Source: Palsa-1150 sp964531095 (GTDB lineage: Bacteria; Myxococcota_A; Polyangia; Polyangiales; Polyangiaceae). From it: a stretch of DNA of 64,000 nucleotides. Position 1 is the first letter of the stretch. Each line of letters begins with the position of its first letter. The notes beneath the pieces are model-generated. The model had not been told where the DNA came from. It saw nothing but the letters and a program-made list of their open reading frames with translations, and ran no database searches. Of the stretch, positions 24,680-33,101 are shown in pieces. The stretch covers positions 1-64,000 of the forward strand of contig CAZHED010000022.1 in NCBI GenBank assembly GCA_964531095.1. Reading direction: 5' to 3'. Position numbers and translations under genes: made by a program.

Positions 24680-26110
24680 CCTCTTCACCCCATAGCCGAG
24701 CGCGCCGTCCGACGAGCCTCCGACGACGGCGGCCGCTCGCCCGGTCTCGCGGCGGTATTGCGCGACGATCCGATCGAGCGCCGGGCGGCTGCCCGCACGG
24801 GCCAGGACCGCGACCGTTCCGCCGCTCCCGCCGCCCATCACTTTCGCGCCATACAGCCCGGCACCGTCGCCGGCGGCGCGCACCAGCTCCACGAGGCGAT
24901 CGGTGCCGTCGGACCCGAGCCCGCACGCGCCGTAGCTCGCGTGCGACTGGTACATCAGCTCGCCCAAGAGCCCGCGCGACGCTTCGGACTTCGCCCCGGC
25001 TTCGAGGAGCGCGCGGAAGACGCGGACGCGATGGTGCTCGTGCACGGGGTGCGCCGTGCACGCCCGCACGGCGTAGCGCATGGTCGGGTCAACGCGGGTG
25101 ACCCGATCGGTGAGGCCGCGGTAGCGGGCGAGGAAGGACCCACCGTCGATGGCTTCGGGGGCGTGGTCTCGAAAACGCGCCTCCCATACCGACGGCGTGA
25201 TGTTGGCGAGGTAGCCGCCGAATTCGGGGTCGTCGACGGAGACGCAGCCGCCCTCCGCGTCCCGGCACGCGAACCCCGCCTCGTCCGCCACGATGCGATA
25301 ACCCATGAAGGCCGCGACGCGAACGCTCGCGTAGTCCGCCCCCGCCACAGCGTGCCGGATTCCCGAGTCGAGCCCCCACACCTCCAGCTCCGGGGGAAGG
25401 GCCACGTGCGCTTGGAGCTCGGCGGGCTGGCAAAGAAGCGCGAGCAAGTGATCACGCCGGCCGCACGCGGCGGTCATCTGGTCCATGGCTCCGCATGGAG
25501 CACCGACGACCGAGTTCTCGACCCGCTGCGCCAGAAGGGCCACGTCTCGGCCTCCGACGTCGATCCCTGCGACAGCCGCCAACGCGTGCATTGTCGCCAC
25601 TTCGATGGCGGCCGACGAGCTCAACCCCTTGCCGACCGGGACCTTCGAATGAACGAGACACTTCAGGCCATGCGCGCATCGCGGGCCGTACGCGTGATGC
25701 AGCACGACGACCGCGCCCGCGACATACGCGCCCCAGGCGCGGCGCGGGTCGGCCGTCAGCGAGGCGCGGGCGCGCGCATAGTCGACCGGCCCACCCGGTG
25801 GCGCCAGCGCATGCAGCGGAATCGTGACGGTGTCGTCGGCGGACAGCTCGCGAGCCGCGGTGCTGAGCAAAGTGACGGTCGGTGCGGCGCAGCTTTGTAT
25901 GGCGATCCACGCCGCGACCTGGAGCGGCCACTCGAGGACGAGGGAACCCGAATAGTCGGCGATCCCGCCCATCAGATCGAGCCGTCCGGGGGCACGCGCG
26001 ATGGTGATCGGCCTCGACTGGTCGAAGAAGTCGGAGCGTGCCTCGATGAGCGAAACCATTTCCAATAGCTCGGGGTCCGCTTCACCCGAGCTCGGGTCGA
26101 TGCGCCACAT
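24665..26110 (-). CDS. GHMP sugar kinase, L-arabinokinase/galactokinase type
   Basis: 481 residues from ATG 26110 with AAGGGAG five nt upstream. GHMP signatures: RAPGRLDLMGGIADYSGS (substrate-binding), VPVGKGLSSSAAIEVA (ATP loop) and KVMGGGSGGTVAVLA. Canonical galactokinase has an IGEHTDY-type motif in the first position; here MGGIADYSGS, QRVENSVVGAPCGAMDQMTA, LLALLCQPAEL and GLDSGIRHAVAGADY are, from memory, close to the kinase half of plant L-arabinokinase ARA1. It follows galE and galT by 19 bp, so it probably phosphorylates galactose, but arabinose or another sugar is open. Confidence 0.8.
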   Translation of the reverse strand: MWRIDPSSGEADPELLEMVSLIEARSDFFDQSRPITIARAPGRLDLMGGIADYSGSLVLEWPLQVAAWIAIQSCAAPTVTLLSTAARELSADDTVTIPLHALAPPGGPVDYARARASLTADPRRAWGAYVAGAVVVLHHAYGPRCAHGLKCLVHSKVPVGKGLSSSAAIEVATMHALAAVAGIDVGGRDVALLAQRVENSVVGAPCGAMDQMTAACGRRDHLLALLCQPAELQAHVALPPELEVWGLDSGIRHAVAGADYASVRVAAFMGYRIVADEAGFACRDAEGGCVSVDDPEFGGYLANITPSVWEARFRDHAPEAIDGGSFLARYRGLTDRVTRVDPTMRYAVRACTAHPVHEHHRVRVFRALLEAGAKSEASRGLLGELMYQSHASYGACGLGSDGTDRLVELVRAAGDGAGLYGAKVMGGGSGGTVAVLARAGSRPALDRIVAQYRRETGRAAAVVGGSSDGALGYGVKRLLPS

Positions 26111-26129
26111 GGTGCTCCCTTCGTCTGGT

Positions 26130-27185
26130 TCAACCTCGCTCGGAGTAGTGAACCGACGAGAGCGCCCGTAGCTCCGCCGCCTTGGCCTCGGGCGCGCTGT
26201 CACTCAAGAAGTTGCCTCCCCCGATCTCCGGGCCGGCCAGGTACTTGAGCAGGCCGGGCTGCCGCAGCGGCGGATGCAGCGCGACGAAGAAATGGAACGA
26301 GCGGTAGTCGCCGCCGTCGGTCGGCGCCTGATGCAGCGCCATCACGTAGGGAAAGGGCGCCTGCCACAGGTTGTCGAAGCGAATCGTGACGTCCTTCAAG
26401 GCCGCCGCGAGAGAAAGCGCCTCGTCGTCGGTGAGGTCGAACACGTGGGCGACGCGCCGCTTCGGCGCGACGTACACTTCGTACGCGTAGCGCGCGAAGT
26501 ACGGCACGAAGGCGAGAGTCCGTTCGTCTTCGAACAAGATCCGGCCGCCATCTTTCTGTTCGGCGCAGATGATGTCCGCGAAGAGTCCTCGGCCCGTCTC
26601 GAGCTCATGGCGAACCGCCGCCGACAGCTCGATCTCGATCGTCTTGAACACGAAATTGGTAGCGTAGACCTGGCCGTGCGGATGGGGATTCGACACGCCG
26701 ACCACTTCGCCTTTGTTCTCGAAGCAGAGAACGTGCTTCACCTCGGGTCGCTTGCCGAGATCCCTGGTCTCCCGGCGCCAGACCTCGACGACCTCACGAA
26801 CGGCGCGCGCCGGAAGGGTCGCCAACGTGGCGTCGTGCTTGGGAGAAAAGCAGAGGACGCGAGCCATCCCGTCCGCTCTCCGGTTCCGGTAGGGAGAGGG
26901 GGGAACGGACAGAGCTACCGGGGCGTCGACTCCGACGCATGGATGATCGTTGTCGAAGACGAACGTCCCCTCGTAGGCGGGATTCTTCTTTCCACCGACC
27001 CGGGCGTTGCCGGGGCACAGGTAGCATCCGGGATCGTAGGCCGGAATCGCGCTCGCTTTGGTCGACACCGTCTCGCCGGACCAGGGGCGACGGTCACGGT
27101 GCGCGGCGACCACCACCCACTCTTCGCGCAGCGGGTGCCAGCGCTCTTCCCAACAGGCCCGATCGGCCGAGCCGGTGGCGCTCAA
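26130..27185 (-). CDS. galT: Galactose-1-phosphate uridylyltransferase
   Basis: About 351 residues. Family motifs: EERWHPLREEWVVVAAHRDR near the N terminus, YDPGCYLCPGNARVGGKKNP (zinc site), FENKGEVVGVSNPHPHGQVY with the nucleophilic histidine in HPHGQ, RYAYEVYVAPKRRVAHVFDL and YVMALHQAP. The enzyme exchanges UMP between UDP-glucose and galactose-1-phosphate (Leloir pathway). No ATG is available. I place the start at a TTG (27183-27185) that overlaps the galE stop as TTGA, implying coupled translation. The frame stays open into galE, so the exact start is not certain. Confidence 0.9.
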   Translation of the reverse strand: MSATGSADRACWEERWHPLREEWVVVAAHRDRRPWSGETVSTKASAIPAYDPGCYLCPGNARVGGKKNPAYEGTFVFDNDHPCVGVDAPVALSVPPSPYRNRRADGMARVLCFSPKHDATLATLPARAVREVVEVWRRETRDLGKRPEVKHVLCFENKGEVVGVSNPHPHGQVYATNFVFKTIEIELSAAVRHELETGRGLFADIICAEQKDGGRILFEDERTLAFVPYFARYAYEVYVAPKRRVAHVFDLTDDEALSLAAALKDVTIRFDNLWQAPFPYVMALHQAPTDGGDYRSFHFFVALHPPLRQPGLLKYLAGPEIGGGNFLSDSAPEAKAAELRALSSVHYSERG

Positions 27186-28153
27186 CGCGGACGCTCGTGC
27201 CAGCGAAACGCATGCGTCACGATCGTTTCGAGATCGGGGTGCTTCGGCCGCCAACCGAGAACCTTGGCCGCCTCGCGGGCATCGGCCACGAGAGCAGGCG
27301 GATCGCCCGGGCGGCGCGGTGCCTCGCGCGTGGGAACCTTGCGGCCGCCGACCTTCTCGACCGCAGCGACCACTTCGCGCACCGAGTGCCCGCGTCCCGT
27401 TCCCAGATTGAGGCGGAGGTTGCCGTTCGATGCCGCCAGATGCTGGAGCGCGAGCCAGTGCGCATCGGCCAGATCGGCCACGTGAATGTAGTCGCGTATG
27501 GCCGTGCCGTCGGGAGTCGGATAGTCGGTTCCATAGATCGAAAGCTCGCGGCCACGGCCGAGAGCGGCCTCGATCGCCAGCGGAATCAAGTGCGTCTCCG
27601 GGTCGTGATCTTCCCCGAGCTCGCCGTCGGGGTCTGCGCCGGCTGCGTTGAAGTAGCGCAGCGCCGCGAAGCGGGTTCCGTATGCGGCCGAATACCAGTG
27701 AAGGATCTTCTCGACGGCGAGCTTCGATTCGCCGTAGGGGTTCACGGGGCTCTGGGGATGAGTCTCGGAGATGGGCACCTCGCGCGGCTCGCCGTAGGTC
27801 GCACACGTCGACGAGAAGACGATTTCACGCACGCCCGCGTCGATCATGGCGTCGAGCAGGTTGAGCGTGCAAACCACGTTGTTTCGAAAGTACTTGCGAG
27901 GGTTCGTCACCGATTCACCCACGTACGCGTACGCGGCAAAGTGGATCACCGACGTGACTTCGTGGTCGCGAAGAACGCGCTGGACCAGCGACGGATCCGC
28001 CAGATCACCCTCGACGAACGGGCCCCATTTCACGGCCGATTGGTGTCCGTACTCCAAGTTGTCGAAAACGACCGGCGTGAGACCGGCGTGTGCAACGCGT
28101 TTCGCCGTATGGCTGCCGATGTAACCCGCACCGCCTACGATCAGGACCGACAT
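27182..28153 (-). CDS. galE: UDP-glucose 4-epimerase
   Basis: 323 residues from MSVLIVGGAGYIGSHTAKRV, an NAD-binding GxxGxxG. The extended SDR features are complete: FAAYAYVGESVTNP, the serine-threonine of VFSSTCATYGEP, the catalytic YGESK, RYFNAAGADPDGELGEDHDP and GTAIRDYIHVADLADAH. It interconverts UDP-galactose and UDP-glucose. The open frame runs to 28231, but the ATG at 28153 gives the canonical N terminus. It heads a galE-galT-kinase operon. Confidence 0.95.
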   Translation of the reverse strand: MSVLIVGGAGYIGSHTAKRVAHAGLTPVVFDNLEYGHQSAVKWGPFVEGDLADPSLVQRVLRDHEVTSVIHFAAYAYVGESVTNPRKYFRNNVVCTLNLLDAMIDAGVREIVFSSTCATYGEPREVPISETHPQSPVNPYGESKLAVEKILHWYSAAYGTRFAALRYFNAAGADPDGELGEDHDPETHLIPLAIEAALGRGRELSIYGTDYPTPDGTAIRDYIHVADLADAHWLALQHLAASNGNLRLNLGTGRGHSVREVVAAVEKVGGRKVPTREAPRRPGDPPALVADAREAAKVLGWRPKHPDLETIVTHAFRWHERPR

Positions 28154-28239
28154 CGCATCTACCTTCGAGAGCGCCCGGCGCGCCCCACAGCCCACAGGTT
28201 TTACGCGCCACGAAGCATCCGCGTCTAGCATTGGGTTTC

Positions 28240-28410
28240 GTGAAGGTTCAGCCGGCGTCCCTCTTGATCGCGATCGGGGCGCTTCTCCTCGCAGCCGCCG
28301 CCCCTGCCGTTGCCTGGCATCTTCAGCCGGCGAGGTCGCTCGACGTGGCGATGTCGAGGGGGTGGTATGCGCCGATCGTGTCGCGACTGCTCGCGTCGCG
28401 AGTGCGGTGA
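28240..28410 (+). CDS. Possible small single-span membrane protein
   Basis: 56 residues from a GTG, with one clear hydrophobic segment (SLLIAIGALLLAAAAPAVAW) near the N terminus and a basic end. It lies in the 277-bp space between galE and the divergent gene at 28431. No clear ribosome site, no recognised family. It could be a real small membrane or secreted protein or a chance frame. Confidence 0.35.
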   Translation: MKVQPASLLIAIGALLLAAAAPAVAWHLQPARSLDVAMSRGWYAPIVSRLLASRVR

Positions 28411-28430
28411 GAACGAGGTAGAGTGCCGCG

Positions 28431-29036
28431 GTGGTAAACGGTTCGCGCAGACCGAGGGGCTACACGGGAAGGCAGCACGAGACGATCGGGTCCGACATCT
28501 TGTCGGTCATGCGGGTCCTCAAGCTTCCCGAGCAAGTCCTGGGCGCAGAAGTTTGCGTGCGACTTAAGGAGGTCGATCCGGATGCCTGGTATCCCATCGA
28601 GTGGCTCCTCGATTTGATGGACCGACTGGACAATGCCGTCGGCCACTACGGTCTGCTTCGCATGGGACGGGCGCTCTTCGATATGTCGCATAAGGAACGC
28701 GTGCTGCGGGTCGCGACCGCGGCGCGCGACATCATCGAGGGCATCGACGCCATGTACCACCACGCGAACCGCGGGGTCGGCATCGGTGGGTGGAAAGTCC
28801 TCCGGTTCGAACCGGGGTACGCGGAGCTCGAGAAGACGACGCCTCATCACTGCGTCATGGAGCAAGGCATCCTCGCCGCTGGGCTGTCGGCCGTGGGGTG
28901 CCCAGGACTCGTGTCGCAGCGCGAGTGCTTCCGGAACGGCGCGGACGTGTGCCTGTACACGATTAGCTCCTCGTTCACCGATGAGAAATGGTTCGGCACG
29001 AAGCGACCTTCGAGCGAGACCACCAGCTGGCCGTAG
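28431..29036 (+). CDS. Uncharacterised protein, possibly V4R/heme-NO-binding-like
   Basis: 201 residues from a GTG. It is soluble, with no signal or membrane segment. The C-terminal half (KVLRFEPGYAELEKTTPHHC, AVGCPGLVSQRECFRNGADV, CLYTISSSF) has the spacing of R/E-C then G-x-x-x-C seen at the end of V4R (4-vinyl reductase) and related small-molecule-binding domains, and the first half (SDILSVMRVLKLPEQVLGAE) is like the myxobacterial families of about 200 residues with that end. I cannot assign a ligand. The gene stands alone between a possible small gene and a secreted lipoprotein. Confidence 0.6.
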   Translation: MVNGSRRPRGYTGRQHETIGSDILSVMRVLKLPEQVLGAEVCVRLKEVDPDAWYPIEWLLDLMDRLDNAVGHYGLLRMGRALFDMSHKERVLRVATAARDIIEGIDAMYHHANRGVGIGGWKVLRFEPGYAELEKTTPHHCVMEQGILAAGLSAVGCPGLVSQRECFRNGADVCLYTISSSFTDEKWFGTKRPSSETTSWP

Positions 29037-29132
29037 ACAGTAGGGCGCTCGTCCCGGACGCGGGGCGCTTGCGTGCAAGTCCACGAAAGCGCTCGGGAGG
29101 GCGGCGGAACGGCGCGTGCACAACGAAGGAGC

Positions 29133-29990
29133 ATGCGACGATGGACTCCCTCGCTCTTCTCTCTCGTGGTCGGATGCGCGTCCGCCGGACAGGCGGCGAG
29201 CGGCACGGACCTCCCGCCGGCATTCGGGGGCGTCGACGATGCGGGGCTTGGCGGCGCGCTCGGCTCGGGCGATTTCACGTCCGGCGACGACGGCATCGCG
29301 GCGACGCCCGGTGACGACTCGTCGACCCTGCCGCCGGGGAGCGGCCCGTCCCAGGCCGACGACTTCGATGCCTCCGCGGATGAAGCAGAAGAGGCCGTGG
29401 ACGCGGTCGCGGACACGGTGGTCGTCCCCCTGCCTCCGTTCGACCCGGGCGACGGGGGACTATGCCTCGCGGCGCCTGCGCCGGGTGACCTCGTCATCGA
29501 CGAGCTCATGATCGAATCGGTCGCCGGCGCAGGCGACCACGGAGAGTGGCTGGAAGTGCAGAGCACCCTCGCCTGCGCGCTCGATCTTCGCGGGCTGCAC
29601 GGCGATGCTCCGAACGGCAACAAGATTCGCACGTTCGACGTGGGCGGCGACCTGTGGATCCCAGCCCTCGGCAGGTTCATCGTCGCCGACTCCAGCAATG
29701 CTGCCATCGACCACGACCTTCCGGGCCCGGTGGTCGTGTGGTCCGGGCAGCCCGGCGACGTTCTTCGCAACAAGGGCGGCACGATCACGCTCCAGTACGG
29801 GGGTGCGATCATCGATTCGGTGACCTACCCGTCGATGGCCCTGACGGCCGGAGCGTCGCTGGCCTTTCCGAGCGATTGCGCGCCGAGCCGCCGTTCGGAC
29901 TGGACGGCCTGGCAGTCGTCCACCTCCGCTTGGTTTCCGGGCTTTCTCGGCACGCCCAATGCCGGCAACGATGACGTCCAGTGTCCGTAA
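29133..29990 (+). CDS. Lamin-tail-domain lipoprotein
   Basis: 285 residues from MRRWTPSLFSLVVGC, a short lipoprotein signal. An Asp/Ala-rich stretch follows to about residue 95. Then comes an Ig-like lamin-tail domain: GDLVIDELMIESVAGAGDHG, EWLEVQST, CALDLRGLHGDAPNG, FIVADSSNAA and VWSGQPGDVLRNKGGTITLQ, ending FLGTPNAGNDDVQCP. Lamin-tail domains in secreted bacterial proteins are thought to bind other proteins or hold enzymes at the surface. The frame starts at 29073, but only the ATG at 29133 gives a signal peptide at the N terminus. Confidence 0.8.
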   Translation: MRRWTPSLFSLVVGCASAGQAASGTDLPPAFGGVDDAGLGGALGSGDFTSGDDGIAATPGDDSSTLPPGSGPSQADDFDASADEAEEAVDAVADTVVVPLPPFDPGDGGLCLAAPAPGDLVIDELMIESVAGAGDHGEWLEVQSTLACALDLRGLHGDAPNGNKIRTFDVGGDLWIPALGRFIVADSSNAAIDHDLPGPVVVWSGQPGDVLRNKGGTITLQYGGAIIDSVTYPSMALTAGASLAFPSDCAPSRRSDWTAWQSSTSAWFPGFLGTPNAGNDDVQCP

Positions 29991-30139
29991 GAGTCTATCC
30001 CGGTAGGCTGCTGCTCGCCGCGATGCCGGCGTTGAATCCTGCGCTCCGTGCTCACGTACCCGCAAAGTACGCTCCGCGCGGTGCTCGGTTTCGCCTTGGC
30101 CTACCCTCGCTCGCGACAGCTACCGGGACAAACTCCAAG

Positions 30140-30556
30140 CTACGGCTTGCGTTTCTTTTCGCTGCGGAGCAGCGCCGCTCGCAGCATCGCAGCACCCTGC
30201 ACGGCGCGGGCGAGCTGTTCCATCGTGACCGGTTTGAGAAGGTAGCGAGCGGTCCCTAGACCGTGCGCCTGCTCGTAAGCGCTTTGGTCGAGCCGAGCGG
30301 TGATGAGCACGACCGGTACGTTCGGTCGCAGCCGCCGCACTTGCGCGAGGAGGTCCAGCCCGCTCAGCCGTGGCATGGAGACATCGCTGACCACGACGTC
30401 GTAAGAGCCCAAGAGGAAGCGTTCGAAGCCCTCCGCGCCGTCGGCAGCGGTGTCGACGACGAAGCCAGCGGCCACGAGCGCACGCGAGTAGACGCGCGCG
30501 AGAACCCGTTCGTCCTCCACGAGAAGAACGCGCATCGCAACCGTCGGCGCGTTCAT
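30140..30556 (-). CDS. Single-domain response regulator
   Basis: 138 residues forming only a receiver domain: acidic pair in MRVLLVEDERVLARVY, phospho-acceptor Asp in DVVVSDVSMPRLSGLDLL, Thr in VPVVLITARLD and Lys in YLLKPVTMEQ. The C-terminal end is basic (LRSEKKRKP). No output domain, so it acts by protein contact, as CheY-like proteins do. The ATG at 30535 (MRVLLVEDE) is an equally good start. No kinase gene is adjacent; the nearest histidine kinase in the window is at 23264. Confidence 0.9.
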   Translation of the reverse strand: MNAPTVAMRVLLVEDERVLARVYSRALVAAGFVVDTAADGAEGFERFLLGSYDVVVSDVSMPRLSGLDLLAQVRRLRPNVPVVLITARLDQSAYEQAHGLGTARYLLKPVTMEQLARAVQGAAMLRAALLRSEKKRKP

Positions 30557-30709
30557 GGCAAGCCATACGGCGCAAACGCCGATTCACTGAACCGTCCGCC
30601 GGATCGATCGTCCACGGCCCCGCCCGCGCCGTTTTCGTACGGCCCAGCTTGCCGGATCGAATCGCCACCGTATGCGCGCTCGCCGATTCGGTGACATGCT
30701 GCGCGCCTT

Positions 30710-31375
30710 ATGGGAGCCACCGATCCACGCAAGCCGAAGTCTCCAACGCCAGGCACCTCCGAGCAGGTCGCTCCGGGTCGCAGCCAAGCGATGTCCGTCG
30801 CGGCTCGTCATGTCGTTCTCGGCTCACCGTTAGAGCCGCCGTTTCCAAGCGAGATGCGTGTGGCGACGTTTGCGATGGGCTGCTTCTGGGGGGCCGAGAA
30901 GCTCTTTTGGCAGACTCCCGGCGTGTACTCGACGCAGGTTGGGTATGCCGCAGGCTCCACGTCCCACCCGACGTACCGCGAGGTGTGCTCGGGCCGGACC
31001 GGGCACGCCGAGGTCGTGCGTGTCGTGTTCGACCCGTCGAAGGTTGGCTACGCGGACCTTCTCCGCGTCTTTTGGGAGGGGCACGACCCGACGCAAGGAA
31101 TGCGCCAAGGCAACGACGTGGGCACGCAATACCGCTCGGGCATCTACGTACACGACGACGAGCAATTGCGCCTGGCCGAGGCGTCGCGCGAAGCATACGG
31201 CAAGCGCCTTTCGCAGGCCGGCCGCAGCGCGATTACGACGGAGATCCTCCCGGCCGGCGAATTCTTTTACGCCGAAGACGACCACCAGCAGTATTTGGCC
31301 AAGAATCCGAACGGATACTGCGGTCTGGGCGGAACAGGGGTCGCCTGCCCAGTCGGCGACAAGTTTCGCACCTAG
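30710..31375 (+). CDS. msrA: Peptide methionine sulfoxide reductase A
   Basis: 221 residues. The catalytic motif ATFAMGCFWGAEKLFWQTPG holds the nucleophilic Cys. SGRTGHAEVVRVVFDPS, FWEGHDPTQGMRQGNDVGTQ and YRSGIYVHDDEQ follow, and the end NGYCGLGGTGVACPVGDKF supplies resolving cysteines. It reduces the S-epimer of methionine sulfoxide with thioredoxin. The first about 48 residues before the catalytic region are not conserved, so a later start is possible. No export signal is seen, so cytoplasmic. Confidence 0.93.
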   Translation: MGATDPRKPKSPTPGTSEQVAPGRSQAMSVAARHVVLGSPLEPPFPSEMRVATFAMGCFWGAEKLFWQTPGVYSTQVGYAAGSTSHPTYREVCSGRTGHAEVVRVVFDPSKVGYADLLRVFWEGHDPTQGMRQGNDVGTQYRSGIYVHDDEQLRLAEASREAYGKRLSQAGRSAITTEILPAGEFFYAEDDHQQYLAKNPNGYCGLGGTGVACPVGDKFRT

Positions 31376-31412
31376 CACAAGCACGCTACCCGTAGAGGTC
31401 GAGCACGTGTAA

Positions 31413-31439
31413 GGTTTTGTTTCCTCCAACGTCAAAACC
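31413..31439 (+). promoter_or_regulatory. Leader inverted repeat before the small cytochrome gene
   Basis: GGTTTTG (31413-31419) and CAAAACC (31433-31439) are perfect 7-bp arms with a 13-nt loop, ending seven nt before the ATG at 31447. It overlaps the place where a ribosome site would be expected. It could be an operator or a leader structure that limits translation; it is the most A/T-rich short stretch in the area. Confidence 0.3.
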
Positions 31440-31446
31440 AAAACAC

Positions 31447-31794
31447 ATGCGCCAAACCTTCCTCCGCACCTGCGTTCCGCTCACCGCCGCCCTAGCCCTT
31501 GCCGCCGGAGTCGCCGCCGCCGCAACCCCGAAGACGCCGCTCGGCAAATGGATGAAGCCCAACATGGGCGCGCCGCTCGCCGGCGAAGACTATGCGGCCC
31601 TCCAGAAGGCGTTCGACTTCGTCGCCGGAAAGCCGCCGACAGGCGACTACCCGCAGTGGGCGAGCATGTCGAAAGCGGGCTCCGCAGCCGCCGCCAAGCA
31701 GGACTTGAAGGCTGTCAAGGCCGCCTGCAAGCAGTGCCACGACGCCTACAAGGAGAAGTACATCAAGGACAACACGGCGACGCCGTTTCCCTGA
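31447..31794 (+). CDS. Small periplasmic cytochrome with one C-terminal heme site (cytochrome c'-like)
   Basis: 115 residues. A cleavable signal peptide (MRQTFLRTCVPLTAALALAA then GVAAAA) is followed by a short helical protein with a single heme-binding CKQCH near the C terminus, in AAKQDLKAVKAACKQCHDAY. A CxxCH close to the C-terminal end is the mark of class II (cytochrome c'/c556) four-helix cytochromes, here slightly short. It probably carries an electron in the periplasm. A TTG upstream at 31417 could add ten residues, but the ATG fits the signal peptide better. Confidence 0.8.
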   Translation: MRQTFLRTCVPLTAALALAAGVAAAATPKTPLGKWMKPNMGAPLAGEDYAALQKAFDFVAGKPPTGDYPQWASMSKAGSAAAAKQDLKAVKAACKQCHDAYKEKYIKDNTATPFP

Positions 31795-31912
31795 GACCCG
31801 GCGGGGTGGCCGGCTCCCGGTGCGCCAGTCGCACATGGTCGCACAAGACGCGTCAGCGCCTCCCGGTTCGCGGGGACGCCAAGAGGGGAGCATGTGATAA
31901 GCACTTCCCGCC

Positions 31913-33040
31913 ATGACGCGATTCACGCACCGGTTGCTCGTGCTCGCGCTCGGCGCCGCACCGCTCGGCGTCGCGTGTGAGGAAAAGAAGCATGCGTCCG
32001 AAGCCCCTTTGTCGGACGGGGGCGCCGGCACGGACAAGTACGCGACCGCAGACCCAAAGCTCGCCAAAGCGCTGCAAGGCGCGACCAACGGCGCTGCGGC
32101 CTCGGACAAAGGGCCACCCCCGGGGGGCATTTTCGCTCCCGGGGTAGCCGACCAGCGCCATCCGAAGGGCAGTCCGACGCACGTCGAGTTGGTGCTGGAA
32201 GGCTCCGAGCCGCGCGCGAGCCTCTTGCCACCCGGGGATTTGGCGTCCGACAGTGCGCGCGCGTCCTCCTATGGTCCGGCGTTGCTCGAGCTCGCGATGC
32301 AGATGGGACCGCGCGTTGCGATGCCTACGATCGACTTCGGCTTCGGCCTCGGTCCGGCGAAAAAGGACGACGGCGGTGCGGACTGGCTCGTCGCCGACGT
32401 GAAAAAGGCCGTTCCTGCCCGCGAGCAGCTCGGCCAGCTACCGGCGGGCATAGAAAAGGAAGTGGCCTCCCTGGTAGGGACGTCGGTGCGGATCAAGATC
32501 ACGCCGGACGGCTGCGAGAGCGATGCGCAGATGCAGCTGAGCAAAGCCGCCCACACCGAGCTCGACCGCGTGGCGAACGGCGCGGCGGAGGCCTTGGTGC
32601 TCGCCACGGTGCCCTTGCCCGCCAAGCCCGTCGGCGTCGGCGCGCAGTGGATCGCGGAGACGCGCATGGCGATCTCGGGAGTGGACGTCGTCGCCTACCG
32701 AGCGTATCGCGTGAAGGCGATCGAGGGGGATCGACTTCGGTTGGCGCTGGACGTGAAGGCCTATGCGACGAGCAAGGAGGTTCCCCTCCAGGGGGTGCCG
32801 AAGGGGTCGACGCTCGAAGAGTTCGAGACGGAGTCCGAAGGTGAGCTGGAGCTCGTGCGCGGTGAGACGCTCGCGCGAAAATCGGAGATGAAAGAGCGCG
32901 TGCTCATGATGTTCCAGGGGCCCGGCGCGAGCCCGTCGGCCGCTGGTCAGCCGCCCGGCGGCATGATGACCGCGCAGCTTCAAACCCAGGCAACGCTCGT
33001 GCGCGGCGAGGACATGCGCGTGACCGCCAAGCAGCCTTGA
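31913..33040 (+). CDS. Lipoprotein of unknown function (DUF6263-like)
   Basis: 375 residues. Signal peptide with lipobox in ALGAAPLGVACEEKKH. The mature part alternates beta-type stretches: HVELVLEGSEPRASLLPPGD, VRIKITPDGCESDAQMQLSK, LVLATVPLPAKPVGVGAQWI, VVAYRAYRVKAIEGDRLRLA, DVKAYATSKEVPLQGVP and GELELVRGETLARKSEMKER. A segment on whether parameters exceed a threshold (PVGVGAQW) and a paired-strand architecture are typical of the DUF6263 group. Role unknown; it is likely in the periplasm facing the outer membrane. The gene is co-directional with the GltJ-like gene 61 bp downstream. Confidence 0.65.
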   Translation: MTRFTHRLLVLALGAAPLGVACEEKKHASEAPLSDGGAGTDKYATADPKLAKALQGATNGAAASDKGPPPGGIFAPGVADQRHPKGSPTHVELVLEGSEPRASLLPPGDLASDSARASSYGPALLELAMQMGPRVAMPTIDFGFGLGPAKKDDGGADWLVADVKKAVPAREQLGQLPAGIEKEVASLVGTSVRIKITPDGCESDAQMQLSKAAHTELDRVANGAAEALVLATVPLPAKPVGVGAQWIAETRMAISGVDVVAYRAYRVKAIEGDRLRLALDVKAYATSKEVPLQGVPKGSTLEEFETESEGELELVRGETLARKSEMKERVLMMFQGPGASPSAAGQPPGGMMTAQLQTQATLVRGEDMRVTAKQP

Positions 33041-33101
33041 GTCCCGCGTCGGAAACAGGGCGACAAGCGCATCGCCCGTGTACACTAGCCCAGGGTCTCA
33101 C

